The notes under the pieces are model-generated. The model was not told the origin of the DNA and did not search any database. It saw nothing but the letters and a program-made list of their open reading frames with translations. A DNA stretch of 64,000 nt. Source: Vulcanimicrobium winogradskyi. GTDB taxonomy: Bacteria > Vulcanimicrobiota > Vulcanimicrobiia > Vulcanimicrobiales > Vulcanimicrobiaceae. How positions within the stretch are numbered: position 1 is the first letter of the stretch; every line of letters begins with the position of its first letter. The stretch is taken from assembly GCA_003134965.1 (NCBI GenBank), contig PLDA01000003.1, forward strand, positions 124,001 through 188,000, written 5' to 3'. The position numbers were made by a program, and so were the translations under genes. This document shows positions 34,160 to 43,014 of the stretch, in pieces.

Positions 34160-35268
34160 TGCTTGAAGTCCCCGTAGACACGTGCGAGTGCCAGGCGGAT
34201 GGCGCTTCGTTTGAAGTCGCTGCCGAGATGAGTGTAGATTCCCGTCGAGGAACCGTATGCGTGTCCGAGCTGCTTCTGTCGAAAATACTCGTCGTATCCC
34301 CATTCAGCCATATGCGTTGCGTACGTATGTCGCAAGCAATGTAGATCGAGTGCCGTCGGCAGGTTCGCCTCTTGCACAAGATCTGCAAAGTCTTCGGCGA
34401 CGCGCTTCGGATTCAAGCGCCCGTGGCGATCGGTAAGGAACACATACGGAAGGCGCCCGGGGTTGAAGATGGGTCGGATTTCGGAGAAATACTGCGCAAG
34501 CACGTCGATGATCCAGTCGAGTTCCGGTAGAAGATAGACAAGTCGACGTCGAGGCGGTCCGCCATGAGCGGATTTACCGTAGCGAACATGTAACGAGCCG
34601 AACGAGCGATATTTGCTATGGTCTGGGTTCGGGAGAAAATCAGCGAGCTCGATGAAGCAAGCCTCCCTGTTGCGAAGGCCGAAAGAATAAACGACCTTGT
34701 AGAAGGCGCTCGATCGGAATGCTGCGAGGCTGCCTTTACGCCTTCGCCGGCGGATCTTATCCACACGATCATCAGCGCAGGCGAAGAGTGTTTCAAGTTC
34801 CGAGGCTGTAAGGGGACGCCGCGCAGGGTCGCCTTCATAGTCAGAGTTGTGGCCGACCGTATTCCATTCATGGCAAATCTGCTGGGGAGCGGAGCCGAAC
34901 CGGTCGACGCAGAGGGTTACCCAAGAGTACCGCGGATCCGTTATGTACTCGCAAAATTGCCTGATAGAATTTTGCTTTCCGCGAATCGTTGAGTATCGAT
35001 TTCCGGCTTCTGAGCAACGCGAGGTGTAGAACTCGAGATCTTCCGGATTCCATTGCCAGGGATATCGTTCCGCGTGGCGTCCGAAGGCGCGAATGAGCGC
35101 GATTCTCGATTCGATCACTGACTGCTTTAGCTGACGGCTACGCTGCTGGCGTCCCCATCCTTCGATCATCGCCTCAAACACATGTTGTTCCGGGTGCAAT
35201 AGCCCGACATCGGACGGCAGGAGATCGTGGGCCGTCACGTGCTTGTCATCGTGTTTACCGTCATCCAC
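34156..35268 (-). CDS. Tyrosine recombinase (phage-type integrase)
   Basis: A 370-residue site-specific recombinase, GTG start. A SAM-like N-terminal DNA-binding part spans ~25-115. The catalytic set is complete: Arg in FGLRNREAC (199), Lys232, His310-x-x-Arg313 in LHCLRHTYATHM, His336 in LGHAYGSS, and the nucleophile Tyr345 in GIYTHLG. It is first of a three-gene operon with the HTH protein and the zinc-knuckle protein. It borders the core gene nrdJ, so it likely marks the right edge of the island. Confidence 0.9.
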   Translation of the reverse strand: MDDGKHDDKHVTAHDLLPSDVGLLHPEQHVFEAMIEGWGRQQRSRQLKQSVIESRIALIRAFGRHAERYPWQWNPEDLEFYTSRCSEAGNRYSTIRGKQNSIRQFCEYITDPRYSWVTLCVDRFGSAPQQICHEWNTVGHNSDYEGDPARRPLTASELETLFACADDRVDKIRRRRRKGSLAAFRSSAFYKVVYSFGLRNREACFIELADFLPNPDHSKYRSFGSLHVRYGKSAHGGPPRRRLVYLLPELDWIIDVLAQYFSEIRPIFNPGRLPYVFLTDRHGRLNPKRVAEDFADLVQEANLPTALDLHCLRHTYATHMAEWGYDEYFRQKQLGHAYGSSTGIYTHLGSDFKRSAIRLALARVYGDFKQ

Positions 35269-35325
35269 GAGGGTAACGTTTAATGAGACATTGTAACAAC
35301 CCCTTCTGCGCGTAAGAACACGAGA

Positions 35326-35350
35326 AGAGAGGCCAGGTTATGGCCTCTCT
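35326..35350. terminator. Hairpin between integrase and nrdJ
   Basis: AGAGAGGCC and GGCCTCTCT form a perfect 9-bp stem with a 7-base loop, and TTTG follows on the plus strand. It lies 67 bases beyond the nrdJ stop (minus strand) and likely ends that transcript, although the T-run is short. Confidence 0.6.
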
Positions 35351-35388
35351 TTGCGCGTACCGGCAGAGCGCTGGGCGGCTCCGACGCT

Positions 35389-35408
35389 GTAACGTATTAT
35401 GTTACACC
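35389..35408. other. Palindrome next to the integrase, candidate attachment-site element
   Basis: TGTAAC and GTTACA flank GTATTAT just before the nrdJ stop. A second TTGTAAC/GGTAACG pair lies at about 35274-35300. Such short imperfect palindromes are the size of tyrosine-recombinase arm or core sites. No matching copy was found at the left edge of the island, so this is only a candidate. Confidence 0.25.
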
Positions 35409-35416
35409 GGAACGTT

Positions 35417-38400
35417 TTACGAACAGCCGCTCGTGGTGCCGCAGCTGTCGCACTTCAGGCACGTGCCGTTGCGGACGAGCGTGAAGCCACCGCATTGCGT
35501 ACAAGCGTCGCCGCTGTAGCCCTTCGCGATTGACTCGCGCGTCTTCGCGGCGACGATCTGGCCTTTCGCGGCGCCGCCGGCGACGGGTGCCGATGCAACC
35601 GCACCGACCGGTTCCGGTATGCGCGTGGGAAGAGCGGGAGCGCTCGGTGATCCGGCCTTCGGCGGCAGGGCGGTCGCGACGATGTGGACCTCGCCGCTGT
35701 CTTCCTCGCCGACGTACTCCGGTTCAGGCCCCATTGCGTCGAGTGCCTGCGACGGCTGCACCTGCGCGAGGTCGTAGCGGCCGAGATAGCTCACGGCGAG
35801 CTCACGGAAGATGTAGTCGAGGATCGACGTCGCCATCTTGATGTTCGCGTGCCCGACGACGGGGCCGTTCGGCTCGAAGCGCGTGAACGTGAAGGCGTCC
35901 ACGTATTCCTCGAGCGGGACACCGTGCTGCAGCCCGAGCGACACCGCGATCGCGAAGTTGTTCATCAGGCTGCGGAAGGCGGCGCCCTCCTTGTGCATGT
36001 CGATGAAGATCTCGCCGATCGACTTGTCGTCGTACTCGCCCGTACGGAGATAGACTTTGTGTCCTCCGATGACGGCCTTTTGCGTGTAGCCGCCGCGGCG
36101 GTCCGGCATACGCCGGCGCTTCGCGATGTACCGGTACACGACGCGTTCCGCAATTTGGATCGGGCCTTCGTAGGCGACCTGCGGCTGGTCGAGCTCGTCG
36201 TCGCCGGCGCCGACATCGTAGCTCGCCGCAAGCGGCTGCGAGAGCTTCGAGCCGTCGCGGTACAGCGCGACCGCCTTGATCATCTTTTCCCACGAGTAGC
36301 GATACGCTTCTTTGACGTCCGCGATCGTCGCTGTTTGTGGGAGATTTATTGTTTTGGAGATTGCTCCGGAAACGAAGGGCTGTGCGGCAGCCATCATGTC
36401 GACGTGCGCCAGCGGGCGGATGAACCGCGCGCCGTGCTTGCCGCACGGTGTCGCGCAGTCGAACACCGGCAGGTGCTCGTCCTTGAGGAACGGTGCGCCT
36501 TCGAGCGTCATCCGGCCGCAGATCACGTCGGAGGCTTCCTCGATCTGCGATTGGCTGAAGCCCAGCGTGTCTTTCAGGATCGAGTGGTTCCAGTCGGCGA
36601 GCTGTTCGGTCGTCATGCCAAGTTTTTCGCGGCAGAACTCCTCGCCCAGCACGTGCTGGTTGAAGACGAAGCCGATCTCGAACGCGCCAAGCAGTTGCGA
36701 TTCGATCTTGGCTACGGCTTCATCGTCGAAGCCCTTCGCCTTGAGCGTCGCCTTGTTGATGTGCGGCGTGCCTTCGAGCGTGTTCGTGCCCTTGGCGAAC
36801 GTCTCGATAGCCGCGATCTGCTCGTTGTTGTAGCCGAGGCGGCGTAGCGCCGGCTCAACCGACTGATTGACGATCTTGAAGTAACCGCCACCGGCGAGTT
36901 TCTTGAACTTCACCAACGCGAAGTCCGGCTCGATCCCAGTCGTGTCACAATCCATCACCAGGCCGATCGTATTGTGCGAGATGAAACCGTTGGCGATGTA
37001 TGTGACGTTCGCCGGAACCGACAGGTCATACGTAAGCTGTTCGCCACCGTCTTCGTTCGACGCGACGGCGTCGTAGAAGAACTGCAACGCCGAGGCGATG
37101 CGCGGATGTTCCGTTCGTTCGAGCAGCGCCGTCGCGGTAGCTCGGCTAACGGCACCATCATGGCGATGCCGATATAGCTGCGTGCGGGCGTACAGATCGC
37201 TGCTGGTCGGGACGAGTTCGCGGATGAGCGGATCGGGGAGGAAGACCTGATCGCCTTTGGTTCCCTGCGGCAGATCGCAGGCTTTGACGGCGTCGCGCTT
37301 GCGAGCGCCGATGAAGCCTACTTGTGAGATGAACGTGGTCGCATAGGACGCAGTGCGGACGCGCAAGATATGGCAGTCGCTCTGACCCCAACCCGTCGTC
37401 GTCACCTTGCTCGAGGTCGGGATGCCGAGGGCCAGCATCACGCTCTTGACGTCCTCGCTGAACGTCTTGGTCACGGTCGACCAACAGGCAGCGTCGTTCG
37501 TAACCGTTCCATCGGCCTCGAAGACACCGCGAACGAAGGCGCCATAAACTGCGGGATCGTTCGTCGCGAGAATCGCGTCCGGCACGCGGGCAACGTAGCC
37601 CTTGCCGCGGTGATCCTGGGAGGGTGATAGCTTGGCAAAGCCGCAGGCTTCCCACCAAAGCGTCAGGGAGACGGAGTTTGCAGCGAGCTCGATGTAGCCT
37701 TCCTTCGACGTTGTGATCGGCTCGATGCCGAACAATGTGCGAATCGTAGTGGCCAGGTGGTGAAGTACGTCCTGGTCATCGCGAGCGATGCAGAACCGCA
37801 GTCCCTTGGCATGGAGCGAACCGTCGCCCATAAAGTAGCCGACGAGCTCGGCCAGCTCAGGCGTGACATTGCGGGGGACGCGCGTCGTGAAGTCCGCGGT
37901 CCAGTACTCCTCGCCAAGGGGAGGCAAGTTGACCCGTTGCGGTTCGCCAGCGAGTGTTCCCATCGACAACGCCACAACATCGTCCGATGAAACCTCAGCG
38001 AAGCGCTTCCAGCGGAGGTCGCCAGTTTCCGAATCGATGACCTTGATGCGATGCGTTGGTGTGCCCTGAATCACGTAGCCGCTGGCGGTCGTGATGCGCC
38101 GAGTGGGCTCGACACCGTTGACGAAGAATTTCGTCGCACGCTGCTCGCCATCGTCGGTCAACACTCGGAAAGCGACGTCTTGCCATTTTTCGCCGTCGGC
38201 GTTACCGAGCCGGTTCAGGCGCATGAGCCCACGATCAGTCGAGACGAGCGAGTTGCCCACGAGACAGCCAGTCGGTGCAATGCACGTGACTTGCGCGTTG
38301 CGGTAGCCGGCGACTTCGCCGATCGCGAGCGCGTTGTCCCACGTCGAGCGCGCCAGCGCCCACGTCTCCTGAGTGAAGAGCGTCGGCTGGTGCGTGGTTG

Positions 38401-41284
38401 GCGTGACGGTGAGTTCTTCGTACTCGTTCGCCGGCACCGCATACGCAGCGCGACGGTGATTGCGGAGCACGCGACCCATGTGCTCGGCGTTGCGATCGTA
38501 ACCGGGGAACGGCCCGAGCTCGCGCGCCATCTCGGCCGACGTCTTGTACGCCATCCCCGTCATCAGTGCCGAGATCGCGGCACACCATCCGAAGCCTTCC
38601 TCGGAATCGTACGGAAGGCCGAGCTGCATCAGCAGCGTGCCCATATTCGCGTAGCCAAGGCCGAGCGTGCGGTACATGTACGAACGCCGCGCGATCTCGG
38701 CGCTCGGGAACTGCGCCATAAGGACGCTGATCTCGAGCGTGAACGTCCAGATGCGGCAGGCATTGGCGAACTTGCGCGCGTCGAAGTGCCCCGCTTCGTC
38801 GAGAAAGGTTGCTAAGTTAAGCGAAGCAAGGTTGCATGCCGTGTCATCTAGGAAAACGTACTCTGAACAATTATGGACATAGAGTCCATTTGCATCGAAC
38901 GCGGACTTCCGCGGGATCGTGCAATCGAAAACCTCTTCCATGCCGTCCGGAATCTTCGCTGCGAGCTCGACGTACGGCCGCGACAGCGCCAGCGATGCAC
39001 GGCGATTCGATGGTGCGGTCGTTGCGGTAACTCCCGGACGTTGTCCGACAAGATTACGGCTCCGCATCGCTTCGACGCGCGGATGTCCGCCGGCGACGTC
39101 GTCGTGCAGCGCGATCCGTTGGCCGCTCTGGAGCTCATCGACGGTACGCCAGACTTCGGAGCCATCGTCCTGGATCGTCAGGATCTTATGGTTTCCGGTG
39201 ACGCGTAGGAGCGTTGTCTCGTCTTTTGCCACGAGTCGGAACACCGGCTTTATTCCAGTCGAATAGAAGCCGCGAGTATCGGAATCAAACGCGTTACCGT
39301 CAACAACTGCGCGGAACGGCTTGCCAACCAGATCTCGAACTAGTTTCGCGCCCTCTGCAGTCGCGACCACTGTATCGGCAGTGACGCACGGATTAGAGGC
39401 ATTGATACGCCCATCAACCGGGCACGTGTGCCACTCGTTGAGCGTCGTGTCGTACTGCACGCCGGGATCCGCGCACTGCCATGCAGCGAGACCGATCTTT
39501 TCCCAGAGGTCGGCGGCGGGCGACGTCTTATGGACGCGGCCGTCGGTTCGCCGGATGAGATCCCACGTCTGTCCGGCGTCGAGGCGCGCGAAAAACTCGT
39601 TCGGGATGCGGACCGAGTTGTTCGAGTTCTGGCCGGAAACGGTTCCGTACGCCTTCGAATCCCAGTTCGTGTCGTACGTCTCGATCTTCAGCTCTTTGTA
39701 GCCTTGCTTGGCGTAGTCGAGCGCGTACTGGATGTTCGCCGGCGGGATTCCGGCGCCCAACGCCGCACGCATCGCGGCCTTCAGCCCGGTGTTGTACGTT
39801 GGGTCGAGGCGCGCTGATTCCGGCACTTTCGCGTCGGTGGCGGCCTTCATGATCGCGTTCAAGTGCTTCTCGCACGTGATCGAACCGGCGACCAGGTCTG
39901 AGACTTTCTGCTCCTCCGTCACCTTCCACGTGATGAACTCTTCGATGTCAGGGTGGTCAAGCTTGAGAACGCACATCTTTGCAGCGCGCCGCGTCGTGCC
40001 GCCGGACTTGATCGCACCGGCAGCGCGATCGCCGACCTTCAGGAACGACATCAATCCTGATGAGGTGCCCCCGCCGGACAGCTTTTCGCCTTCGCCTCGA
40101 ATGTTGGAGAAGTCTGAGCCCGTGCCGCTTCCGTACTTAAAAATGCGCGCTTCACGAACCCACAGGTCCATGATGCCGCCCTCATTGACGAGATCGTCGC
40201 TCACGCTCTGAATGAAGCAGTTGTGAACGACAATGTCGTTCGTGAGAAATGTATGCGACTCGGTCTCGATGTCGTAGACATCTTCGAATCCGACATGGTC
40301 GACGCCGAGCACTCGAACGTCGACCGTCCCGAGCAGGTCGTGCTTTGGCGGCGCTTCAAGGGTTCGCATCGAGCCGGCTCGCGCATCGAATGCCGCGGTG
40401 CGTTGGGCGAACGACATCACGAAGTCGCTGCGCTCGATGACGTACCAGCCTTGGCCGAGATCACCGGCGCCGAGCCATTGATACGCGTGGTCCGGCGAGC
40501 GCCGAGCGAGCACGATGTGATCGGCCGTCGCTTCGATCGACTTATCACCGGCGAGCCGAACACGCACGACGCGCTTGACGCCGTTGTGCTTCACGGCGAG
40601 CACGTTCGTCGTACCAGCCATGTCGTACACCGCTAGTCCAATGAGATTCCGCTCGACGATCTCGCCGATTGGGACCGGACCATCGGGCGTCGAGACAAGC
40701 GCTCTATACGGAAGGCACGCGTGCGGAGCTGGGTGCTCGTACGCGGACGTGGACTCCATAAGCTGGGTGGTCTTGGGGTCGATGTAGTAGTGGCCTTGAG
40801 CCGGGCCCGAGATCCCATACGCCCAGTGCAGGCCCGTGTTAAACCATTGTGGTGAGTTAGGGGCACCGATCTGGCGGGCGAGCATCGCGCACATCTCGTC
40901 GTAATAGGCGCGCGCTTCGAACTCGTTGTCGAAATAGTCGTGCTTGAAGCCCCAGTAGGTCCAGCAGCCGGCAAGGCGATGGAACACTTGGCGGGCGTCG
41001 GTTTCGCCGACGAACTTCGCGTCGGACGCGGGTTCGGAGCGCCACAGCCACTCGGGTACGCCGTCTTCAGGGACGCGTACGAGCGCATCCGGCACGCCGG
41101 CCTTGCGGAAGTACTTCTGAGCGAGAATATCGGTCGCGACCTGGCTCCAGCCGGTCGGAATCTCGATGTCCTTCAGCTCGAAAACGACCTTGCCGTCGGG
41201 GTTGGCGATCCGCGAGGTTCGCGGCTCGAAATCGATTCCGGCGTAGGGTTCGCCGGGGGCGGAATAGGTGCGCGAGAACTTCAT
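35417..41284 (-). CDS. nrdJ: Adenosylcobalamin-dependent ribonucleotide reductase with three inteins
   Basis: A 1955-residue precursor that makes deoxyribonucleotides by class II radical chemistry. Removing the inteins (166, 173 and 432 residues) leaves a 1184-residue enzyme, a normal length for large NrdJ. Visible hallmarks are NSPQWFNTGLHWAYG, CFIQSVSDDL (first redox Cys), GSGTGSDFSNIRG, NPCSEYVFLDDTACNLASLNL (thiyl Cys), CIAPTGTIGLVMDCDTTGIEPD after splicing, and a C-terminal zinc ribbon (CTQC ... CLKCDSC). All three inteins interrupt these active-site motifs, so the enzyme is inactive until spliced. NrdR-like boxes lie upstream. Confidence 0.95.
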   Translation of the reverse strand: MKFSRTYSAPGEPYAGIDFEPRTSRIANPDGKVVFELKDIEIPTGWSQVATDILAQKYFRKAGVPDALVRVPEDGVPEWLWRSEPASDAKFVGETDARQVFHRLAGCWTYWGFKHDYFDNEFEARAYYDEMCAMLARQIGAPNSPQWFNTGLHWAYGISGPAQGHYYIDPKTTQLMESTSAYEHPAPHACLPYRALVSTPDGPVPIGEIVERNLIGLAVYDMAGTTNVLAVKHNGVKRVVRVRLAGDKSIEATADHIVLARRSPDHAYQWLGAGDLGQGWYVIERSDFVMSFAQRTAAFDARAGSMRTLEAPPKHDLLGTVDVRVLGVDHVGFEDVYDIETESHTFLTNDIVVHNCFIQSVSDDLVNEGGIMDLWVREARIFKYGSGTGSDFSNIRGEGEKLSGGGTSSGLMSFLKVGDRAAGAIKSGGTTRRAAKMCVLKLDHPDIEEFITWKVTEEQKVSDLVAGSITCEKHLNAIMKAATDAKVPESARLDPTYNTGLKAAMRAALGAGIPPANIQYALDYAKQGYKELKIETYDTNWDSKAYGTVSGQNSNNSVRIPNEFFARLDAGQTWDLIRRTDGRVHKTSPAADLWEKIGLAAWQCADPGVQYDTTLNEWHTCPVDGRINASNPCVTADTVVATAEGAKLVRDLVGKPFRAVVDGNAFDSDTRGFYSTGIKPVFRLVAKDETTLLRVTGNHKILTIQDDGSEVWRTVDELQSGQRIALHDDVAGGHPRVEAMRSRNLVGQRPGVTATTAPSNRRASLALSRPYVELAAKIPDGMEEVFDCTIPRKSAFDANGLYVHNCSEYVFLDDTACNLASLNLATFLDEAGHFDARKFANACRIWTFTLEISVLMAQFPSAEIARRSYMYRTLGLGYANMGTLLMQLGLPYDSEEGFGWCAAISALMTGMAYKTSAEMARELGPFPGYDRNAEHMGRVLRNHRRAAYAVPANEYEELTVTPTTHQPTLFTQETWALARSTWDNALAIGEVAGYRNAQVTCIAPTGCLVGNSLVSTDRGLMRLNRLGNADGEKWQDVAFRVLTDDGEQRATKFFVNGVEPTRRITTASGYVIQGTPTHRIKVIDSETGDLRWKRFAEVSSDDVVALSMGTLAGEPQRVNLPPLGEEYWTADFTTRVPRNVTPELAELVGYFMGDGSLHAKGLRFCIARDDQDVLHHLATTIRTLFGIEPITTSKEGYIELAANSVSLTLWWEACGFAKLSPSQDHRGKGYVARVPDAILATNDPAVYGAFVRGVFEADGTVTNDAACWSTVTKTFSEDVKSVMLALGIPTSSKVTTTGWGQSDCHILRVRTASYATTFISQVGFIGARKRDAVKACDLPQGTKGDQVFLPDPLIRELVPTSSDLYARTQLYRHRHDGAVSRATATALLERTEHPRIASALQFFYDAVASNEDGGEQLTYDLSVPANVTYIANGFISHNTIGLVMDCDTTGIEPDFALVKFKKLAGGGYFKIVNQSVEPALRRLGYNNEQIAAIETFAKGTNTLEGTPHINKATLKAKGFDDEAVAKIESQLLGAFEIGFVFNQHVLGEEFCREKLGMTTEQLADWNHSILKDTLGFSQSQIEEASDVICGRMTLEGAPFLKDEHLPVFDCATPCGKHGARFIRPLAHVDMMAAAQPFVSGAISKTINLPQTATIADVKEAYRYSWEKMIKAVALYRDGSKLSQPLAASYDVGAGDDELDQPQVAYEGPIQIAERVVYRYIAKRRRMPDRRGGYTQKAVIGGHKVYLRTGEYDDKSIGEIFIDMHKEGAAFRSLMNNFAIAVSLGLQHGVPLEEYVDAFTFTRFEPNGPVVGHANIKMATSILDYIFRELAVSYLGRYDLAQVQPSQALDAMGPEPEYVGEEDSGEVHIVATALPPKAGSPSAPALPTRIPEPVGAVASAPVAGGAAKGQIVAAKTRESIAKGYSGDACTQCGGFTLVRNGTCLKCDSCGTTSGCS
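36971..38266 (-). other. Full-length intein 3 in nrdJ with LAGLIDADG endonuclease
   Basis: Precursor residues Cys1007-Asn1438 (432 residues). Block A is CLVGNSLVSTDRGLMRL and block B VIQGTPTHRIKV. The LAGLIDADG-type motifs are LVGYFMGDGSLH (~1148-1159) and FVRGVFEADGTV (~1250-1261), each with its acidic residue. The end is GFISHN followed by Thr1439 (TIGLVMDCD). Both catalytic acids are present, so it may still be an active homing endonuclease. Confidence 0.92.
38870..39388 (-). other. Mini-intein 2 in nrdJ (thiyl-radical Cys)
   Basis: Precursor residues Cys633-Asn805 (173 residues). Block A is CVTADTVVATAEGAKLVRDL, block B RVTGNHKILT, end GLYVHN, with Cys806 of CSEYVF as the +1 residue. It sits directly before the cysteine that carries the thiyl radical. 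No endonuclease domain. Confidence 0.92.
40220..40717 (-). other. Mini-intein 1 in nrdJ (first catalytic Cys)
   Basis: Precursor residues Cys190-Asn355 (166 residues). Block A starts CLPYRALVSTPDGPVPIGE. Block B is EATADHIVLA with the TxxH-type pair. Blocks F/G end DIVVHN, followed by Cys356, the first residue of CFIQS. Penultimate His and terminal Asn are present, so splicing should work. There is no homing-endonuclease domain. Confidence 0.92.
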
Positions 41285-41391
41285 GCCGGCTGCGTCCTCT
41301 TGGTCGCGGTGAAAGCGGTGTGCGGGGACCAGAAATTATCGAACGTCTGTTCGATCTCGTCAATCCCTAGCACGCCCCAGAACGGGCTTGG

Positions 41392-41407
41392 GTACAATCG
41401 CTTGTGC
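41392..41407 (-). promoter_or_regulatory. NrdR-like box, gene-proximal
   Basis: The plus strand reads GTACAATCGCTTGTGC, an imperfect match to the 16-bp NrdR palindrome. Its start is exactly 32 bases from the second box, about three helical turns, the spacing NrdR box pairs usually show. It lies ~110 bases upstream of the nrdJ start. Confidence 0.6.
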
Positions 41408-41423
41408 CTATTCCCGCCGGGAT

Positions 41424-41439
41424 GTACTAGATATTGTAC
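41424..41439 (-). promoter_or_regulatory. NrdR-like box, distal
   Basis: The plus strand reads GTACTAGATATTGTAC. The core ACTAGATATTGT agrees with the NrdR consensus core at 11 of 12 positions. NrdR represses ribonucleotide reductase genes when dATP is high. Paired with the box at 41392. Confidence 0.7.
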
Positions 41440-41460
41440 TGCGATCCAGGGACCTTGTGA

Positions 41461-42045
41461 ATGGGCGGGGACGACTTTTTCTTTTCTGTGGAGGGTGGCA
41501 AGCAGGCCATGTGCACTCGCTGCGAGCGGGGTGAGCGGGCTGTGGACGGAACCGGGGATAGCGTGGAGAGGTTCCGGGCCGACCATCACGCCGAGACGCT
41601 CACCGCTGTCTCGCTCGACCTGCTGGCCGAGACGGGCGTCCGCGGGATCGTCGTCGACCTGGACAACACCGTTTGCGCCTATCGCCGGCCCGAATTGGCG
41701 CCTGGCGTCGCCGAATGGGTCGCCGGCGCCCGGGACCGCGGCTTCGCCCTCGTGCTGGTCTCGAACAACTTCACCGAACGGGTCGCGTCGGTCGGCGCGC
41801 AGCTCGGGATTCCGGTCGTCCCGAACGCGCTCAAACCGCTGCCGTTCGCGTTCCTGCGGGCGCTCAAGCTGCTCGGCACGCCGCGCGGCGCGACGATCGT
41901 CATCGGCGACCAGCTCTTCACCGACGTGCTCGGCGCCAAGCTCGTCGGGCTGCGCACGATCCTGACGAAACCGCTCGTCGAGCGCGATTTCCCGCTGACC
42001 CGCGTGCTGCGCTTCCTCGAACGTACGATCGCGGGACGGACGTAG
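41461..42045 (+). CDS. YqeG-family HAD phosphatase
   Basis: Up to 194 residues; the conserved part begins near VERFRADHHAETL, so GTG 41563 (160 residues) is the more likely start. The HAD IIIA signature is VVDLDNTVCAY, followed by LVSNNFTERV and a conserved Lys in NALKPLPFAF, then IGDQLFTDVLGAKLVG. The YqeG group is a predicted phosphatase of unknown substrate, often next to shikimate or ribosome genes in Firmicutes-like genomes. It is divergent from nrdJ and 2 bases before the next HAD gene. Confidence 0.82.
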   Translation: MGGDDFFFSVEGGKQAMCTRCERGERAVDGTGDSVERFRADHHAETLTAVSLDLLAETGVRGIVVDLDNTVCAYRRPELAPGVAEWVAGARDRGFALVLVSNNFTERVASVGAQLGIPVVPNALKPLPFAFLRALKLLGTPRGATIVIGDQLFTDVLGAKLVGLRTILTKPLVERDFPLTRVLRFLERTIAGRT

Positions 42046-42047
42046 CG

Positions 42048-42725
42048 ATGGCCGCCGCCGCCGTCGTCTTCGATCTCTACGGCACGATCCTGACGATCGA
42101 GTCGATGGCCGTGCACGTCGACGCCGCGGGTGTGGGCGACGCGCCCGCGTTCGTGGCGGACTGGCGCCGAAAACAGCTCGAGTACGCGTTTCTTTCATCG
42201 CTGGCGCAGCGCTATCGCGACTTCGACGAGCTGACCGCGCTCGCGCTCGAGCACACCTGCGCGCAGCGCGCGGTCGCGCTCGACGTGCAGCAGCGCGCCT
42301 CTCTCGTCGAAGCCTGGCGGACGATGCCGGCGTACGGCGACGTCGCGCCGGCACTGCGCGTGCTCGCCGGGCACGGCGTCCCGCTGGCGGTGCTGACGAA
42401 CGGCACGCCGATCTCCGCGGATGCCGCGCTCGAACACGCCGGCGTGCGCGCGCTGCTGGCCGACGTGTTGTCGGTCGAGGCGGTGCGGGCGTACAAGCCC
42501 GATCCGCGCGTCTACGCGCTCGCGATCGAACGCTTCGGCTGCGCACCGCACGAGATCGTCTTCGTCTCGTCGAACGGCTGGGACGCCTGGGGCGCGGCGC
42601 GCTTCGGCTTCCGGGTCGCGTGGTGCAACCGCGTCCGCAACGCGCCGGAGACCCTCCTGCCGGCGCCCGAGGCGACGCTGGCCGGGCTGCACGAGCTCGA
42701 ACGGTTCGTCACGGGACCACCCTGA
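42048..42725 (+). CDS. Type II haloacid dehalogenase-like hydrolase
   Basis: A 225-residue HAD enzyme. Nucleophile Asp in VVFDLYGTI (residue 9), DWRRKQLEYAFL (the haloacid dehalogenase cap motif RxxQLEY), LAVLTNGTP with Ser/Thr, KPDPRVYALA with the Lys, and FVSSNGWDAWGAARFGF. These match L-2-haloacid dehalogenases; the physiological substrate may differ. Start ATG 42048 follows the YqeG stop by 2 bases, so they are co-transcribed. Confidence 0.85.
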   Translation: MAAAAVVFDLYGTILTIESMAVHVDAAGVGDAPAFVADWRRKQLEYAFLSSLAQRYRDFDELTALALEHTCAQRAVALDVQQRASLVEAWRTMPAYGDVAPALRVLAGHGVPLAVLTNGTPISADAALEHAGVRALLADVLSVEAVRAYKPDPRVYALAIERFGCAPHEIVFVSSNGWDAWGAARFGFRVAWCNRVRNAPETLLPAPEATLAGLHELERFVTGPP

Positions 42726-42825
42726 CGCCCCCGCGGAACGGGTCCATTCGGCCCGCATAGGCCGCAAGTGACCGGGTACGAACCGGTCAACGCATCGATC
42801 ACGCATCGACCTGTGGAGTGACGGC

Positions 42826-43014
42826 ATGAACACCGACTGGACGAACCCCGACGAGGGCGCTATCGACGAGCCGGCGCTGACCGGGAAGAACACCGAGACG
42901 ATCCGCGGTGAGGAGATCCTGGCCGGCGACGCAGCGTTCGTCCGGACCTCGTACGGCGCGGCCGGCGGCACGACCGACGCAACCGAAGAAGGGGGCGACG
43001 GTACCGGCATCTAG
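42826..43014 (+). CDS. Small acidic hypothetical protein
   Basis: 62 residues (MNTDWTNPDEGAIDEPALTG, later GDAAFVRTSYGAAGG, ending EEGGDGTGI). Third codon positions are strongly G/C and the composition is acidic and hydrophilic, so it looks like a real, partly disordered protein. It overlaps the longest open frame of the next gene. Function unknown. Confidence 0.55.
   Translation: MNTDWTNPDEGAIDEPALTGKNTETIRGEEILAGDAAFVRTSYGAAGGTTDATEEGGDGTGI

Noticed and set aside
31647..35268. Recombinase-in-trio (RIT) element
   Set aside because: RIT elements have three active tyrosine recombinases; here only one chain has the catalytic residues, the others being an HTH protein and a zinc-knuckle protein.
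35270..35416. tRNA gene as integration target beside the integrase
   Set aside because: No cloverleaf or GTTCGA-type T-arm found between the integrase and nrdJ.
41285..41460. Cobalamin riboswitch before nrdJ
   Set aside because: No B12-box or multi-stem layout seen in the ~175 bases available; NrdR boxes explain the region better.
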